NCBI GenBank assembly: GCA_020025295.1 | Contig: JAHHSJ010000004.1 | Location: forward strand, 13,758 to 77,757 | From: Oscillospiraceae bacterium | Lineage (GTDB): Bacteria; Bacillota; Clostridia; Oscillospirales; Oscillospiraceae | DNA length: 64,000 nt | Reading direction: 5' to 3' | Shown here: positions 38,201 to 47,510 of the stretch, one piece after another | Numbering within the stretch: position 1 is the stretch's first letter | Layout of the letters: each line of letters starts with the position of its first letter | The notes under the pieces: generated by a model | What the model was told of the DNA's origin: nothing | The model's database searches: none | Seen by the model: the letters and a program-made list of their open reading frames with translations, nothing else | Translations under genes and position numbers: made by a program

Positions 38201-38835
38201 CGCTGGGTGGCAGGGTCAAACACGCCCATGCTGTCCACCTCGTCGCCCCAGAACTCGGCTCGGACCGGGTTGGCGGCGCCGGGGGAGAAAAAGTCCAGAA
38301 TGCCGCCTCGGACGGCGAACTGACCGGGGCCTTCCACCTGCTCACACCGGGTATATCCGGCATTGGCCAGCTGCTCGCAGAGCTGGTTGAGGTCCTTCAA
38401 ATCGCCGGGAGCGAGGGAGAAGGCCGACTTTTCCAGAATTTCAGGGGGCATGGTGCGCTGCAGGAAACCTTCGACGGTGGCGACCACCACCGGGGCTTTG
38501 CCCTGCTGCATGGCACGCAGCACCCCGATGCGGCGGTGCTCCCACTGGTGGGACACGGAGGCGGCGTCGTGGAAGGTGAATTCCCGTCCCGGCAGCTGGG
38601 GAATGGGCTGTTCCAACAGGGCGGACAGGTCCCGGGTCAGCCGGGCGGACTCCACCTCGTCGGCGCAGAGGATGACAAGCGGACGCTCGGTTTCAGCGGC
38701 AATGCCGGCAGCCAGAAAGGCTCGGTGGACGCTGCTCAGACCGCTGGCAGCAATGGGACAGCGTCCGGCGTCGATGCGCAGGAGCAAATCTTGGAATTCC
38801 GGCAGACGATGCAGGGTTTGCAGAAGCGGATGCAT
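35299..38835 (-). CDS. mfd: Transcription-repair coupling factor
   Basis: Mfd removes stalled RNA polymerase and recruits UvrA. It has the UvrB-like N-terminal module, the polymerase-interaction domain (near [14 protein letters not shown]), the SF2 translocase with Walker [10 protein letters not shown] near residue 662, DEEQRFG near 763, SATPIPRTL and the QLRGRVGRS motif, and the C-terminal TRCF domain. Length is 1178 residues. The start is the ATG at 38835 with GGAAGG eight bases away; an in-frame GTG three codons earlier overlaps that site. Gene order prs-pth-mfd matches other Firmicutes. Confidence 0.97.
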   Translation of the reverse strand: MHPLLQTLHRLPEFQDLLLRIDAGRCPIAASGLSSVHRAFLAAGIAAETERPLVILCADEVESARLTRDLSALLEQPIPQLPGREFTFHDAASVSHQWEHRRIGVLRAMQQGKAPVVVATVEGFLQRTMPPEILEKSAFSLAPGDLKDLNQLCEQLANAGYTRCEQVEGPGQFAVRGGILDFFSPGAANPVRAEFWGDEVDSMGVFDPATQRRIENINRAELLPAAETLPRMAQGGLLGLAGEIDRRKDKVEQANRRRKLPAYATLMQTLDADAQSFAQLGTFAAADRYLDLIYPQFACGADYLSPDSILLFCDSPRIAESAKNYRWRQDEDLAALLESGLLWNDNHPWSADFEPLCNHLGREFPVVYLDSFLISQYPAAPHSTLSIPCKQLPSFGTSLETAITDLIHYQKQGLSTIVLCSTRGQCKTLSDMLREQGVVCTLDFDLAALPQPGQIVLSVGGLSAGVEWGGTVILTEGSAANPAAKRARSPKKQAASNRQKLQSFTDLSPGDLVVHEQHGVGRFVEMTTMKMDGVEKDYIKIAYAGADTLYVPATQLDLISKYIGAGMDDTGESRTKLSKLGGTDWAKAKAKTKKATKELAKGLIQLYAQRQRQPGYAFHPDDPWQKEFEDKFEYEETGDQLRCVAEIKADMERPIPMDRLLCGDVGYGKTEVALRAVMKCVLEGKQAAILVPTTVLANQHYQTALRRFEGYPVRIAVVSRFQTGKHLKQLLADLEGGFIDVLIGTHRLLQKDVVFKNLGLLVVDEEQRFGVTHKERLKEISRQVDVLTLSATPIPRTLNMALSGIRDMSTLEEPPMDRLPVQTYVLEHDWSVLGDAIRREIGRGGQVFYLHNRVDTIEKTAAFLQGMLGEDVTVGVGHGKMTQDALARVMERMVDGEIQVLVCTTIIETGIDIANANTLIIEDADHMGLAQLHQLRGRVGRSSRRAYAYLCYRRGKVLTEVAEKRLSAIREFAEFGSGFKIAMRDLEIRGAGNILGPEQSGFLTSVGYDLYLKLLEEAVLEERGEPVQRTESVAADLAVSANIPERYVASPEQRMDLYRRIARIRTEEDADDVVDELVDRYGDPPRAVNNLISIALLRARAALCGFTDISQKGLVLSFTMTDFDLRKISALTAAPRFKGRILFSPGDKPLLSVRLKPGEDVLSMGRRLVETYLELENG

Positions 38836-38892
38836 AGAAATCACCTTCCGTCAAGATAAAAGAGTGGTAAATAATGGAAATTATAGGGCGAA

Positions 38893-38931
38893 AAACACCC
38901 GGAGGCCCATAGGACCTCAGGGGTGATTGAA
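38893..38931 (-). terminator. Imperfect terminator after pth
   Basis: On the minus strand CACCCCTGAGG pairs imperfectly with CCTCCGGGTG and is followed by TTTTT. Confidence 0.55.
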
Positions 38932-38951
38932 TTCGTTTTTTCGGTGGGTAC

Positions 38952-39560
38952 TCAGCCGTTATAGCGACTCATGGCCCGGTCGAGTCCCTGAGAAAAGGCA
39001 CATTCCAGTGCGTCCAGTGCCCGATCCACCGTGCGGTCGATGACGGCACGGTCTTCCTTGGGGAATTTGCCCAGTACCCAGTCGGCAAGGTCATAGTCCG
39101 GGTGGGGCTTTTCGCCCACGCCGATTTTCAGGCGGGGGAACTGGTCGGAGTGGAGCTGCCCGATGATGGAGCGCAGGCCGTTGTGGCCGCCGGCGGTGCC
39201 GGACTTGCGCAGGCGCAGCTTGCCTACCGGCAGGGACACATCGTCGCAGACCACCAGCACACGCTCCGGGGGGAGTTTGTAGAACTGGCAGGCCTCACGA
39301 ACGGCTTCGCCGGAGAGGTTCATATAGGTGGTGGGCTTCATCACCAGCACCTTGGCACCGCCGTACTCCACCGTGGCGGTGAGCGCCTTAAATTTCAGCC
39401 GCTGGATGGGGGTGTGGAGCTTTTCCCCCAGAGCGTCGGCGGTCTGAAAGCCTACATTGTGGCGGGTATTCTCGTATTTGTCGCCGGGATTGCCCAGACA
39501 AACCAGAATCCAGTCCAGAGAGGCGCTTTTTCCTTTGTTTCCGAAGAGATTGACGACCAT
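38952..39560 (-). CDS. pth: Peptidyl-tRNA hydrolase
   Basis: Pth recycles peptidyl-tRNA released from stalled ribosomes. The catalytic histidine is in NTRHNVGF, the substrate asparagine in PTTYMNLSG, and the aspartate loop in CDDVSLPVGKLRLR, followed by GGHNGLRSI. Length is 202 residues, with a short N-terminal extension (about 14 residues) before the first core strand. The gene lies between prs and mfd. Confidence 0.95.
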   Translation of the reverse strand: MVVNLFGNKGKSASLDWILVCLGNPGDKYENTRHNVGFQTADALGEKLHTPIQRLKFKALTATVEYGGAKVLVMKPTTYMNLSGEAVREACQFYKLPPERVLVVCDDVSLPVGKLRLRKSGTAGGHNGLRSIIGQLHSDQFPRLKIGVGEKPHPDYDLADWVLGKFPKEDRAVIDRTVDRALDALECAFSQGLDRAMSRYNG

Positions 39561-39596
39561 ATGGAATCACCTGACACAAAAATTTGGGTAGCACAC

Positions 39597-39626
39597 AAAG
39601 GGGTACTGCGGCGGCAGTACCCCTTT
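39597..39626 (-). terminator. Hairpin between prs and pth
   Basis: A 13-bp stem (AAAGGGGTACTGC with its complement) has a four-base loop. The T-tail on the minus strand is short, so termination may be partial. Confidence 0.6.
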
Positions 39627-39649
39627 CGGATGCATGATAGAAACTGTTC

Positions 39650-40612
39650 TTACTGGAACAGAGGGGAGACGGAAGTCTCGTTGAAGATGCGGCTGATGGC
39701 CTCGGCAAAGACGTCGGCCACGTTCACATACTTGATCTTCTCGCAGGCGAGGGCAGCCTCGTTGGCGGGAATGGTGTTCAGGAAGAACACCTCGTTGATG
39801 CAGCTCTTGGCGATGCGCTCCACAGCGGGGCCGGAGAGGACACCGTGAGAAGCAGCGGCGACAACATCCTTTGCACCACCGATGGAGACCAGAGCCTCAG
39901 CGGCGTGGCAGAGGGATCCGCCGGTATCCACCATGTCGTCCAGCAGGATGACGTGCTTGCCCTCAACATTACCGATGATGTTCATGACCTCGGAGGAGTT
40001 GGCCTTCTGGCGGCGCTTATCCACGATTGCCATGGGGACATGGAGCTTCTGAGCGAAGGCACGGACACGGGCCACGCTGCCCACGTCGGGGGAGACGACC
40101 ATCACATCGTCCATCACATCGGCGAACTTGTTGGTGAAGTAGTCCACGAACAGGGGAGCGCCCAGCAGGTTATCCACGGGGATGTCGAAGAAGCCCTGAA
40201 TCTGGTTGGCGTGCAGGTCCATGGTCAGGACACGGTCAGCGCCGGCCTGAGTGATCAGGTTAGCGACCAGCTTAGCGGAGATGGGATCACGGGGCTTGGT
40301 CTTGCGGTCCTGACGAGCATAGCCGAAGTAGGGGATCACAGCGGTGATACGGCCGGCAGAGGCGCGCTTCAGGGCGTCGATCATGATCAGCAGATCCATC
40401 AGGTTGTCGTTGACGGGGATGCAGGTGGACTGGATGACGAACACATCGCTGCCACGGACGGTCTCGTAGATGGAGACAGAGCTCTCACCGTCGGAGAAGG
40501 TCTTGACCTCGGAGCTGCCCAGAGGCAGACCCAGCTTTTCGCAGATCGCCTGAGCCAGTTCGGGGTTGGAGTTGCCACAGAAGATTTTAATGTCTTTGCC
40601 GTGGGAAATCAT
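39650..40612 (-). CDS. prs: Ribose-phosphate pyrophosphokinase
   Basis: Makes PRPP for nucleotide, histidine and tryptophan synthesis. It has FSDGESSVSIYETVRG, the ATP-binding YFGYARQDRK, the Mg/ribose motif MDLHANQIQGFFDIP and the PRPP loop LLDDMVDTGGSL. Length is 320 residues, typical of class I enzymes. It directly follows the glmU homologue, as in Bacillus. Confidence 0.97.
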   Translation of the reverse strand: MISHGKDIKIFCGNSNPELAQAICEKLGLPLGSSEVKTFSDGESSVSIYETVRGSDVFVIQSTCIPVNDNLMDLLIMIDALKRASAGRITAVIPYFGYARQDRKTKPRDPISAKLVANLITQAGADRVLTMDLHANQIQGFFDIPVDNLLGAPLFVDYFTNKFADVMDDVMVVSPDVGSVARVRAFAQKLHVPMAIVDKRRQKANSSEVMNIIGNVEGKHVILLDDMVDTGGSLCHAAEALVSIGGAKDVVAAASHGVLSGPAVERIAKSCINEVFFLNTIPANEAALACEKIKYVNVADVFAEAISRIFNETSVSPLFQ

Positions 40613-40696
40613 GGTGATAATCCTTCTTTCTCAGTAAATACAGTAATTGTTTCTATCTATCACAGCGGCTTCCGGCCGCTAAGACGCAAAGGGAAA

Positions 40697-41872
40697 TCAG
40701 TTCTTTTTCTTTTTGGCCCGGTGGCGCTGAACCCAGCCCTCCACATGGACCTGACGGGCACGGGCGATGGCCAGTGTGTCGGCGGGCACGGTGTCGGTGA
40801 TGGTGCTGCCGGCGGCGGTGTACGCCCCGTTCTCCAGCGTGACCGGAGCCACCAGACTGGAATTACAGCCCACAAACACATCGTCGCCCACGGTGGTGCG
40901 GCTTTTGACATTGCCGTCGTAGTTGCAGGTGATGCTGCCGCAGCCGAAGTTGCAGCGCTTGCCCACATCGCTGTCGCCCACATAGATGAGGTGAGGCAGC
41001 TTGGTGCCCTCGCCGATGACGGCGTTCTTGACTTCCACGAAGTCACCCACCTTGCAGCCGTCTGCCACCCGGGTGCCGGGACGGACATAGGCAAAGGGGC
41101 CGATATTGACATGACAGCCGAATTCGGCTTCGTTGAGCTGGCTGGAATTGACCACACAGCCCTCTCCCAGCGTGCAGTCCCGAATCATCGTGTCGGGGCC
41201 GATCTCGCAGTTGGGGCCGATGTGGGTGTTGCCGCGCAGAACGACATTGGGCAGCAGCACCGTGCCAGGCGCCACCGTGACGGTGGGGTCCAGATAGATG
41301 CTCTGGGGGTCAAAGACCCGCACACCCTGCTGGCTGAGCAGCTCCGCACGCTCCAGCCGACCCAGATACTGGGCGGAATCAAAGCTGGCGGAATCGGACA
41401 GGGGAATAGCGAAGGGAGATTCGTCCATCAGAGGGGCAAACTCCTCGCCCTGCTCCAGATCGGCACAGCCGTGGATTGCGTGGGCAGGGATACGGTATAC
41501 GCCGATGGGTTCGTCCTCCTGAGGGAGAACGGGCAGCTGAGTCAGCAGTGCCGCACCGGCCACACTGAGCCACACCGGCTCGGTGATGGAAATGACATCG
41601 TCCTCACCCTCAGCGGCAAAGGCAGCCACAGCCGCATCCACGCCGGGATCGTCCAGACAGCAGACCTTGGTTCCCTCCGGGAAGCAGGCGGCAGCCTCAG
41701 CAAGGCAGTCCTTCCGGGTGAGCAAGAAAAAACGCTCCACACCGGCTTCCTGCAGTGCGCGAACCAGCCATGCGGCGGCCGGGGAAAAGAGCAGGGGACG
41801 AAGCAAGAGCGGTAAGGAATCAGCATGATCGTCAGAAGGGGCGATCCGTATAATAGCACGGGAAGAAGTCAC
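40697..41872 (-). CDS. GlmU homologue: glucosamine-1-phosphate acetyltransferase domain with a vestigial uridylyltransferase domain
   Basis: The C-terminal about 220 residues are a left-handed beta-helix with the GlmU acetyltransferase pattern ([35 protein letters not shown] with the catalytic His, [13 protein letters not shown]). The N-terminal about 170 residues align with the pyrophosphorylase domain but are shortened. Where LAAGxGTRM and the PK lysine should be, the sequence is [19 protein letters not shown], and the GDxPL metal site reads TEPVW. Total length is 391 residues instead of about 455. The start is taken as GTG at 41872; a GTG at 41881 abuts the GGAAAGG site. Only the acetyl transfer looks possible. 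Confidence 0.8.
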   Translation of the reverse strand: MTSSRAIIRIAPSDDHADSLPLLLRPLLFSPAAAWLVRALQEAGVERFFLLTRKDCLAEAAACFPEGTKVCCLDDPGVDAAVAAFAAEGEDDVISITEPVWLSVAGAALLTQLPVLPQEDEPIGVYRIPAHAIHGCADLEQGEEFAPLMDESPFAIPLSDSASFDSAQYLGRLERAELLSQQGVRVFDPQSIYLDPTVTVAPGTVLLPNVVLRGNTHIGPNCEIGPDTMIRDCTLGEGCVVNSSQLNEAEFGCHVNIGPFAYVRPGTRVADGCKVGDFVEVKNAVIGEGTKLPHLIYVGDSDVGKRCNFGCGSITCNYDGNVKSRTTVGDDVFVGCNSSLVAPVTLENGAYTAAGSTITDTVPADTLAIARARQVHVEGWVQRHRAKKKKN

Positions 41873-42066
41873 AAAGGTCACGCCTTTCCAATCAAGATTA
41901 CATTCCTATGATATTATAACAGACCCAAACAGGAAAAGCATTAAAAAAGATAAATTTTTTGATGTTTGGAGAAGTTGACGATTCCCACCGACTTCAATCG
42001 GATATTTTTGAAAAAATAATGAGAAAAAGCGAAATATTTTTGGAAAAAAGAAGAAAAAAGACAAAC

Positions 42067-42113
42067 GGAAACCGCCGGCGGACCGCTTTGGCGGTCGGTC
42101 GGCGGTTGGGAGG
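42067..42113 (-). terminator. Terminator after the small membrane protein gene
   Basis: On the minus strand AACCGCCG pairs with a GGCGGTT arm enclosing an ACCGC/GCGGT stem. A long T-rich tail follows. Confidence 0.7.
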
Positions 42114-42114
42114 C

Positions 42115-42387
42115 TTACAAAAAGCAAATGACGCTCCAAATCAAGCTGGCGCACAGGGCACCCAGAGCAGTCCATTTCACGGGGGAGGGAATGCGCTCCC
42201 GAGGGGAGGGAGCCTTCACCCGGCGGAGATACCCGGCGGCAACCTGCCGTGCCTCGGAGAGCACCTGCTCGTCGGTGACGCCCTCCTGATGGAGCACATC
42301 CTCCCGCAGAAAAAAGACAGCCTGTTCAAAAAAACGCGGGTCGGGGGCACGCACCACGATCACCCGTTTGGAGATCCCTTTCACCAT
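42115..42387 (-). CDS. Small protein with a C-terminal membrane helix
   Basis: This 90-residue protein begins VKGISKRVIVVRAPDPRFFEQAVFFLRED and ends in a hydrophobic helix (WTALGALCASLIWSVICFL). A basic stretch (RRVKAPSPRERIPSP) separates the two. This suggests a tail-anchored cytoplasmic domain. It lies just downstream of spoIIE in the same direction and has an AAGGAAGTGG site. I do not know its function. Confidence 0.65.
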   Translation of the reverse strand: MVKGISKRVIVVRAPDPRFFEQAVFFLREDVLHQEGVTDEQVLSEARQVAAGYLRRVKAPSPRERIPSPVKWTALGALCASLIWSVICFL

Positions 42388-42450
42388 AGGAAACCACTTC
42401 CTTTCCGAACACAGTATGCGCCTGAAACGGGTGAATTATAACCGTCTGCG

Positions 42451-44571
42451 TCAAACGGCGGTGATGCCCGGTGCCCCAATGCACAAAACAATGGCGGTTC
42501 GGTCGTCGGAGACGGCCTCTTCCGCCCCCAGCAGGGTGGCAGCCAGCTCCCGGGGAGAGTCTCCGTGCCAGTGGCGAATGGCGTCCCGGATGGCGGCGTC
42601 GTCGCTGCCGTCGGTGACTCCGTCGCTGACCAGCACCGCCAAATCCCCCGGCCGCAGGCGGAACCGGGTGAGGTCTGGGGTCGGGTCGGTGTTCAGACCG
42701 GCGGGCAGTGTGCCGGAGGTGAACCGGCTCACCACACCGTCCCGGCGGAGGTAGGTGGGGGCGGCGCCCAGCTTGTACAGGCAGCCCTCGCCGCTTTGCA
42801 GATCTATCCGCAGCAGGTCAATGGTGGTAAAGGTGCCCGAGCTTTCCCAGCGCAGGGCCAGGGCTCCGGCTACGGTGGAGAGGGAGACCTCCGGGGAAAT
42901 TCCGGCGGAGAGGAACTGCTCCAGCAGGTGATAGGCAAACCGGCTGTCCCGGGCGGCGTCCGGGCCGGTGCCCATGCCGTCGCACAGCACCACCCAGAGG
43001 GCGTCATCCCCGTCCCGGAACCAGCCTCCGGCGTCCCCGCTGACGCTCTGCCCCGGCCGCTTTCCGGCAGCCACTCCGGCAAGGGCGGTGAGCGAGGGCG
43101 TCGATACGGCGGCGACCGCTTTCGGCTCCAGCGACAGGGCGCAATCCCCCAGCAGATGCCCCATCCCCTCGTACTGACGGCACCGGGCGGAGCGGGAGTC
43201 CTTCAGCCGCAGCTGATAGCGCTGCCGGGTCCGGGCGGCGGCGTACTGCTCGTTGACCTCGTTGACCAGCTCGTTGATCCGGGCGCACCGGGCGGCAAAT
43301 TCCGTGGGGTAGTCCCCGGGGTCACTCCGTCCCCGGCGCACCATGGCGTCCATAGCCGGCTGAAGCTGGGCACGCATCCCGGCCTTGTCCCGTTTCCAGC
43401 AGGCTGAGCCGAAGGCACAGCCCCGGCAGACCCGCTGGGAGGCACGGAGATAGAGGGGGAAGGGGTCGATGCTTGGCTCTTCAGAGGTGTCCAGATCGGC
43501 GGACAGCTGCTGATAGAGCCGGTGGAATGCGTCAGCCTGTCCCCGAAGCCGCTGCTGAATGGAAGCGATGGCGGCGGAAGGGATGCTCCCGGAGGGCTGG
43601 GTTGGCTTTGACGGGGGAGCGGAGGACTTCAAATGCTTCGGCATCCGCCCTTCCAGCCGATCCAGCAGCGAAGTGGGGAGGGATATATACAGTCCGCAGC
43701 CCAGCAGACCGTCCAGCAGCGGGGTGAGCGATCCGGACACGGAGAAATTCCATAGGGACACGGCGGTGTAGCCGACAAAAAACAGCCCCAGCCGGGTGTG
43801 GCGATGATTTTTGCCGCAGCGTCCGGACAAAAGGCTGCCCATGGCAAGGGATGCACCGCAGCCGCAGCCGCCCCCGGCAGACAGATCGAGAAACAGCCCC
43901 AGTCCCAGCGGAGCCCCCACCGAAGCTGCCCCCGGCAGCACGCCGCTGAGCCAGATGGCTGCGGTGCAGGCGGCGATCCGACCAAGTCCGATGCCGAAGG
44001 GCAGAGGGATTCGTTCCAGTGCAATCAGCACGCCTCCGGCGAGGGTGAGCCAGGAAAGGCCCAGCAGCAGCGGAGCGTCCTCCTCTCTGGCCTGCACGGC
44101 GAAGAGCCGTCCGGTGACAAAGACCAGCAGCAGCTCGGAACAGTAGCAGATCACTCGGGTGGGGGTCCAGCCCTCCTCCGCCAGATACACAAACCCGGTG
44201 AGTCCGGCCATAAGGGCGGCACTGAAGGGCATAAAGTATCGGGTGGCGAAAATCCGCAGGTCATAAAAGGCAAAGGCCACGGCGTAGACCAGAATGGCGG
44301 TGGCAAGGTAGCGGAAGGCGTCGGGCAGGGGCTTTGAGATGAGAAAGCCCAGACCGCAGCCAATCAGCGAGAAGAAGCCGCCGGCTCCGGCGCCTGCGGC
44401 GGAGAGGTAGCCCAGCGCAAAGGGGGAGTATCCCCCTAAAATCTCTCCGGCTGCCAGTGCCGCCGAGAGAAAGAACCGCACCGCACACTCTCCGGCCAGC
44501 TCCAGCCAAGGCTGCTGCAAGACCAGCGCACCCCGGGACCCGGGTGGTCTGGGATGCTGTTTTGTTTCCAT
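42451..44571 (-). CDS. spoIIE: Stage II sporulation protein E (serine phosphatase)
   Basis: SpoIIE dephosphorylates SpoIIAA to activate sigma-F in the forespore and takes part in polar septation. The first about 300 residues hold around ten hydrophobic segments. A middle region follows, with a Cys-rich patch (CRGCAFGSACW). The C-terminal PP2C domain has the metal motif VLCDGMGTGPDA near residue 530 and LVSDGVTD near the end. Length is 706 residues, shorter than the 827 of Bacillus. It implies an endospore former. Confidence 0.93.
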   Translation of the reverse strand: METKQHPRPPGSRGALVLQQPWLELAGECAVRFFLSAALAAGEILGGYSPFALGYLSAAGAGAGGFFSLIGCGLGFLISKPLPDAFRYLATAILVYAVAFAFYDLRIFATRYFMPFSAALMAGLTGFVYLAEEGWTPTRVICYCSELLLVFVTGRLFAVQAREEDAPLLLGLSWLTLAGGVLIALERIPLPFGIGLGRIAACTAAIWLSGVLPGAASVGAPLGLGLFLDLSAGGGCGCGASLAMGSLLSGRCGKNHRHTRLGLFFVGYTAVSLWNFSVSGSLTPLLDGLLGCGLYISLPTSLLDRLEGRMPKHLKSSAPPSKPTQPSGSIPSAAIASIQQRLRGQADAFHRLYQQLSADLDTSEEPSIDPFPLYLRASQRVCRGCAFGSACWKRDKAGMRAQLQPAMDAMVRRGRSDPGDYPTEFAARCARINELVNEVNEQYAAARTRQRYQLRLKDSRSARCRQYEGMGHLLGDCALSLEPKAVAAVSTPSLTALAGVAAGKRPGQSVSGDAGGWFRDGDDALWVVLCDGMGTGPDAARDSRFAYHLLEQFLSAGISPEVSLSTVAGALALRWESSGTFTTIDLLRIDLQSGEGCLYKLGAAPTYLRRDGVVSRFTSGTLPAGLNTDPTPDLTRFRLRPGDLAVLVSDGVTDGSDDAAIRDAIRHWHGDSPRELAATLLGAEEAVSDDRTAIVLCIGAPGITAV

Positions 44572-44672
44572 ATTGTTTCCTCCTTCGTATGGGAATGTAT
44601 CCCCAGTATAGGAGGGAAGGAGCGCAGAAGGGGTCGGGAAATATAAAGATAGACCCAGTTTCGGGACAATAC

Positions 44673-44701
44673 TTGAGCGGAGACGGAAAAAATGATAAAA
44701 T
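44673..44701 (+). promoter_or_regulatory. Predicted sigma-A promoter of dusB
   Basis: TTGAGC, 17 bases and TAAAAT lie 35 bases before the dusB ATG, in the divergent gap with spoIIE. Confidence 0.65.
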
Positions 44702-44735
44702 ACTTTGAAATTCTCGTATCTTCGGAGGAACCGCT

Positions 44736-45713
44736 ATGCAAATCGGCAATGTTCATATCGAATCCAAACTGGCCTTGGCTCCTATGGCAGGGGTGACGGA
44801 TCTGGCGTTCCGCACCATCTGCCGGGAACAGGGGGCCGGCTATACCTATACCGAAATGGTGAGCGCCAAGGCGCTCTGCTTTCAGGACAGCAAGACCATT
44901 CAAATCATGGAGCTGGGCGAGGGAGAGCACCCGGTAGCGGTGCAGATTTTCGGCAGCGACCCGGAGTGTATGGCTATGGCGTCGGAAAAGGTGGTGCGTC
45001 TGGTGAATCCGGACATCATCGACATCAATATGGGCTGCCCGGTGCCGAAGGTCGCCACCCACGGCGACGGCAGCGGTCTGATGCGGACTCCGGAGCTTGC
45101 TGCGGACATCGTCCGTCGGGTGAAGGCCGCCTGCGGCAAGCCGGTGACGGTGAAAATCCGCAAGGGCTGGGACAAGGGCTGTGTCAACGCCGTGGAGTTT
45201 GCTCAGGCCATGGAGGCCGCCGGAGCGGATGCCATCGCTGTCCACGGCCGCACCCGGACGCAGATGTATGCCGGTAAGGCGGATTGGGACATCATCCGTC
45301 GGGTGAAGCAGACGGTTTCCATCCCGGTGATCGCCAACGGCGATGTGGCCTGCGGTGAGGACGCCGCCCACATCCTCCACTATACCGGCTGCGATATGGC
45401 TATGATTGGCCGTGCCACCTTCGGAAATCCTTGGATTTTCCGTCAGGCCGCCGCCGCCATCGCCGGGGAACCCATTCCGCCCCTGCCGTCGCTGGAGGAG
45501 CGGTGCGACACCGCCGTGCGGCAGTTTGAGCTGGCACGGGAGCAGAAGGGGGAGAAGATCGCCTGTTTGGAGGCCAGAAAGCACTACGCATGGTACCTCA
45601 AGGGCATTCCCCACACCGCCTACTGGAAGAGTGAAATCTGCAAGATTCAGTCCATGGAGGACATTTACCGGGTGACCCGGGGCATTAAAAACGACTTGGG
45701 CGAAGGAAAGTAA
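44736..45713 (+). CDS. dusB: tRNA-dihydrouridine synthase
   Basis: This FMN enzyme reduces uridines in tRNA D-loops. It begins with the barrel motif [15 protein letters not shown]. The catalytic Cys101 is in NMGCPVPKV, and [16 protein letters not shown] and ANGDV...[11 protein letters not shown] bind FMN phosphate. Length is 325 residues. Cys101 and the FMN-binding pattern support DusB of Firmicutes. GGAGG precedes the ATG. Confidence 0.94.
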   Translation: MQIGNVHIESKLALAPMAGVTDLAFRTICREQGAGYTYTEMVSAKALCFQDSKTIQIMELGEGEHPVAVQIFGSDPECMAMASEKVVRLVNPDIIDINMGCPVPKVATHGDGSGLMRTPELAADIVRRVKAACGKPVTVKIRKGWDKGCVNAVEFAQAMEAAGADAIAVHGRTRTQMYAGKADWDIIRRVKQTVSIPVIANGDVACGEDAAHILHYTGCDMAMIGRATFGNPWIFRQAAAAIAGEPIPPLPSLEERCDTAVRQFELAREQKGEKIACLEARKHYAWYLKGIPHTAYWKSEICKIQSMEDIYRVTRGIKNDLGEGK

Positions 45714-45739
45714 CCAGACCGAACAAAGGGGGGAGCAGG

Positions 45740-46366
45740 ATGTATACCGCAGACCGCACCGAAGAGCAGGTGCTGGTGATGCGTGCCCAGCGGGGTGAGC
45801 AGGACGCCTTCCGTATCCTTGTGGAGCGGTATCAGCAGTATGTCTACGCACTGGCGCTGCGGATGCTCGCCTCGCCGGAGGATGCGGAGGATGCGGCGCA
45901 GGAGGCCTTCCTCTCCGCATGGCGCGGCCTGCCTAACTTCCGCATGGATGCCAAGTTTTCCACTTGGCTCTATCGGCTCACCGTCAATGCCGCCACTGAC
46001 CTGCTCCGCAAGCGAAAAAAGACCCAAGGGCAGGTCAGCATGGAGGAGGAGCCGGTGGCAGCGACTACCGCAGACCCCGCCCCCACCCCGGAAGAAGCGG
46101 CAGAGCAGCAGGAGCGGAACGCAGCCTTACAGCAGGCGGTCATGCTCCTTTCCGAGCAGCATCGGACCATTCTGCTGCTCCGGGAGGTGAACGGGCTGGA
46201 CTATGGGGAGATCGGAGCAGTACTCAAGCTGTCTCCCGGCACGGTTCGGTCCCGCCTGGCCCGGGCAAGACGGGAACTTGCAAAAAAACTTCGGGAACAG
46301 GGGAACTATTTCGGAGAAAGTCCGTCCAAGAAAGAAAAGGGAGGTGCGGGTCATGCCGGAATGTGA
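45740..46366 (+). CDS. ECF-type RNA polymerase sigma factor
   Basis: This 208-residue sigma-70 family member has region 2 (AFRILVERYQQYVYALALRML, DAEDAAQEAFLSAWRGL) and region 4 (LSEQHRTILLLREVNGLDYGEIGAVLKLSPGTVRSRLARARREL). It most resembles the SigW/RpoE-like group. Its reading frame overlaps the anti-sigma gene by 14 bases, so the pair is translationally coupled. The upstream dusB is 26 bases away. The stimulus and regulon are unknown. Confidence 0.93.
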   Translation: MYTADRTEEQVLVMRAQRGEQDAFRILVERYQQYVYALALRMLASPEDAEDAAQEAFLSAWRGLPNFRMDAKFSTWLYRLTVNAATDLLRKRKKTQGQVSMEEEPVAATTADPAPTPEEAAEQQERNAALQQAVMLLSEQHRTILLLREVNGLDYGEIGAVLKLSPGTVRSRLARARRELAKKLREQGNYFGESPSKKEKGGAGHAGM

Positions 46367-47045
46367 AGCCTATTGGGAGCGGATCAGCGCCTCACTGGAT
46401 GACGCCCTCACCCCAGAGGAAGCGGCACGGCTGGAGGAACATCTCAGGCAGTGCCCGGAGTGCCGGGCGCTGGCAGAGCAGCTTCGGGCGGTGGAGCAGG
46501 ACCTCGGGGAACTGCCCCCGGTGCCGGAGGGCTTTGCCGACCGGGTGATGGAAGGCGTGGCTCAGCAGGAGCAGGTGATTCCCTTCACCGACTGCACCCC
46601 CACGGAGTCGGAGACTGCCGCAAAGCACAAGCGCACTCCCGGCTGGCGCAAGCCCATGCTCCGCATCGGAGTGCTGGCGGCCTGCTGCGTGCTGGTCATC
46701 GGTGTGGGACGGTTCGTCCTTGGATCGATGCGCTGCGGCAGTGCAGCCACCGGCGCAGGAAACTGCATGGCAGACACCACAGACGCGGCGGCTCCCGCTG
46801 AGGATGCCGCCCCGGAGTCCGCAGAGTCTCAGGAGCGGCTCTGGTATCAGGGCAGCGAGTATCGGCCGACCGATACGGTACTGGAGGAACTCCCGGAGGG
46901 AGCAGTGCGGATGGGGCCGCTGGCGGAAACGGAGGAACCGGCTTCCGGTCTGGACGGGTGCGATGTGTATGCCGACCCGGAGCAGCCGGACACCGTTTAT
47001 GTGGAAAACCCCGACGGAGGGTATTCCTGCTGGACGAAAGAATAA
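46353..47045 (+). CDS. Membrane anti-sigma factor with zinc-finger domain
   Basis: The 230-residue protein has an N-terminal ZAS-type zinc finger (CEAYWERISASLDDALTPEE followed by HLRQCPEC), a membrane helix at about residues 108-128 (LRIGVLAACCVLVIGVGRFVL), and an acidic, alanine-rich outer domain of about 100 residues. It should bind and silence the sigma factor encoded just before it, releasing it when the outer part senses envelope stress. GGGAGGTG precedes the ATG. Confidence 0.9.
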   Translation: MPECEAYWERISASLDDALTPEEAARLEEHLRQCPECRALAEQLRAVEQDLGELPPVPEGFADRVMEGVAQQEQVIPFTDCTPTESETAAKHKRTPGWRKPMLRIGVLAACCVLVIGVGRFVLGSMRCGSAATGAGNCMADTTDAAAPAEDAAPESAESQERLWYQGSEYRPTDTVLEELPEGAVRMGPLAETEEPASGLDGCDVYADPEQPDTVYVENPDGGYSCWTKE

Positions 47046-47075
47046 AGAAAAGAGAACGGAGCGCATCGGGATTCG

Positions 47076-47327
47076 ATGACTCGAATCAGCAGTGTTTCCC
47101 GGCAGTCTGCGCCTGAATATGGCGTTGGTATTGTCCAGCGTATGTTGTCTGACGCCTACACCGAGGCAGCTCAGCTGACCATTGATCCGGCACCGGACAC
47201 CCTGCTGCGGGTGTTCATGGCTTGGAAACCGCTGGAGCGTGCGGTGGATGTCCCGACCCAGACCCTCACAGCCCCGGAGCGTACCGGGTTCACGGTGGTG
47301 GAGTGGGGCGGCTGCCGGGTGAACTGA
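47076..47327 (+). CDS. Small protein of unknown function after the anti-sigma gene
   Basis: This 83-residue frame starts 30 bases after the anti-sigma stop and ends just before a terminator. The composition looks protein-like (DTLLRVFMAWKPLERAV, then APERTGFTVVEWGGCRV), with no signal peptide or membrane helix. The ribosome binding site is weak (GGAGCG). It could be the last gene of the sigma operon. I do not recognise a family, and a non-coding explanation is possible. Confidence 0.5.
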   Translation: MTRISSVSRQSAPEYGVGIVQRMLSDAYTEAAQLTIDPAPDTLLRVFMAWKPLERAVDVPTQTLTAPERTGFTVVEWGGCRVN

Positions 47328-47351
47328 AACGCCTAACTGAGAATCGTACAA

Positions 47352-47390
47352 AAAACCGGAGTGTGCCGAAGTTCGGCACACTCCGGTTTT
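47352..47390 (+). terminator. Terminator of the sigma/anti-sigma operon
   Basis: The stem ACCGGAGTGTGCCGAA pairs with TTCGGCACACTCCGGT and is followed by TTTT. Confidence 0.9.
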
Positions 47391-47463
47391 GCGTTTCCGA
47401 CAGATACGGGGTCAGCGGAACAAGGTCCTGCCAGTGCGGCTCCCTCGCATGACACAAAACAAA

Positions 47464-47498
47464 ACGGGCGTGCAGAAGGTCAGTTTCTGCACGCCCGT
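47464..47498 (-). terminator. Terminator of ychF
   Basis: ACGGGCGTGCAGAA pairs with TTCTGCACGCCCGT. On the minus strand it is followed by TTTGTTTTG. Confidence 0.85.
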
Positions 47499-47510
47499 TG
47501 CTGGATTCAA

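Noticed and set aside
35215..38859. Very long open frames antisense to mfd (about 1214 codons), mutS, ileS and the RND gene
   Set aside because: They mirror real genes with strong family motifs. High-GC codon use leaves few stops on the opposite strand, and the antisense products are His/Gly/Leu-rich with no domains.
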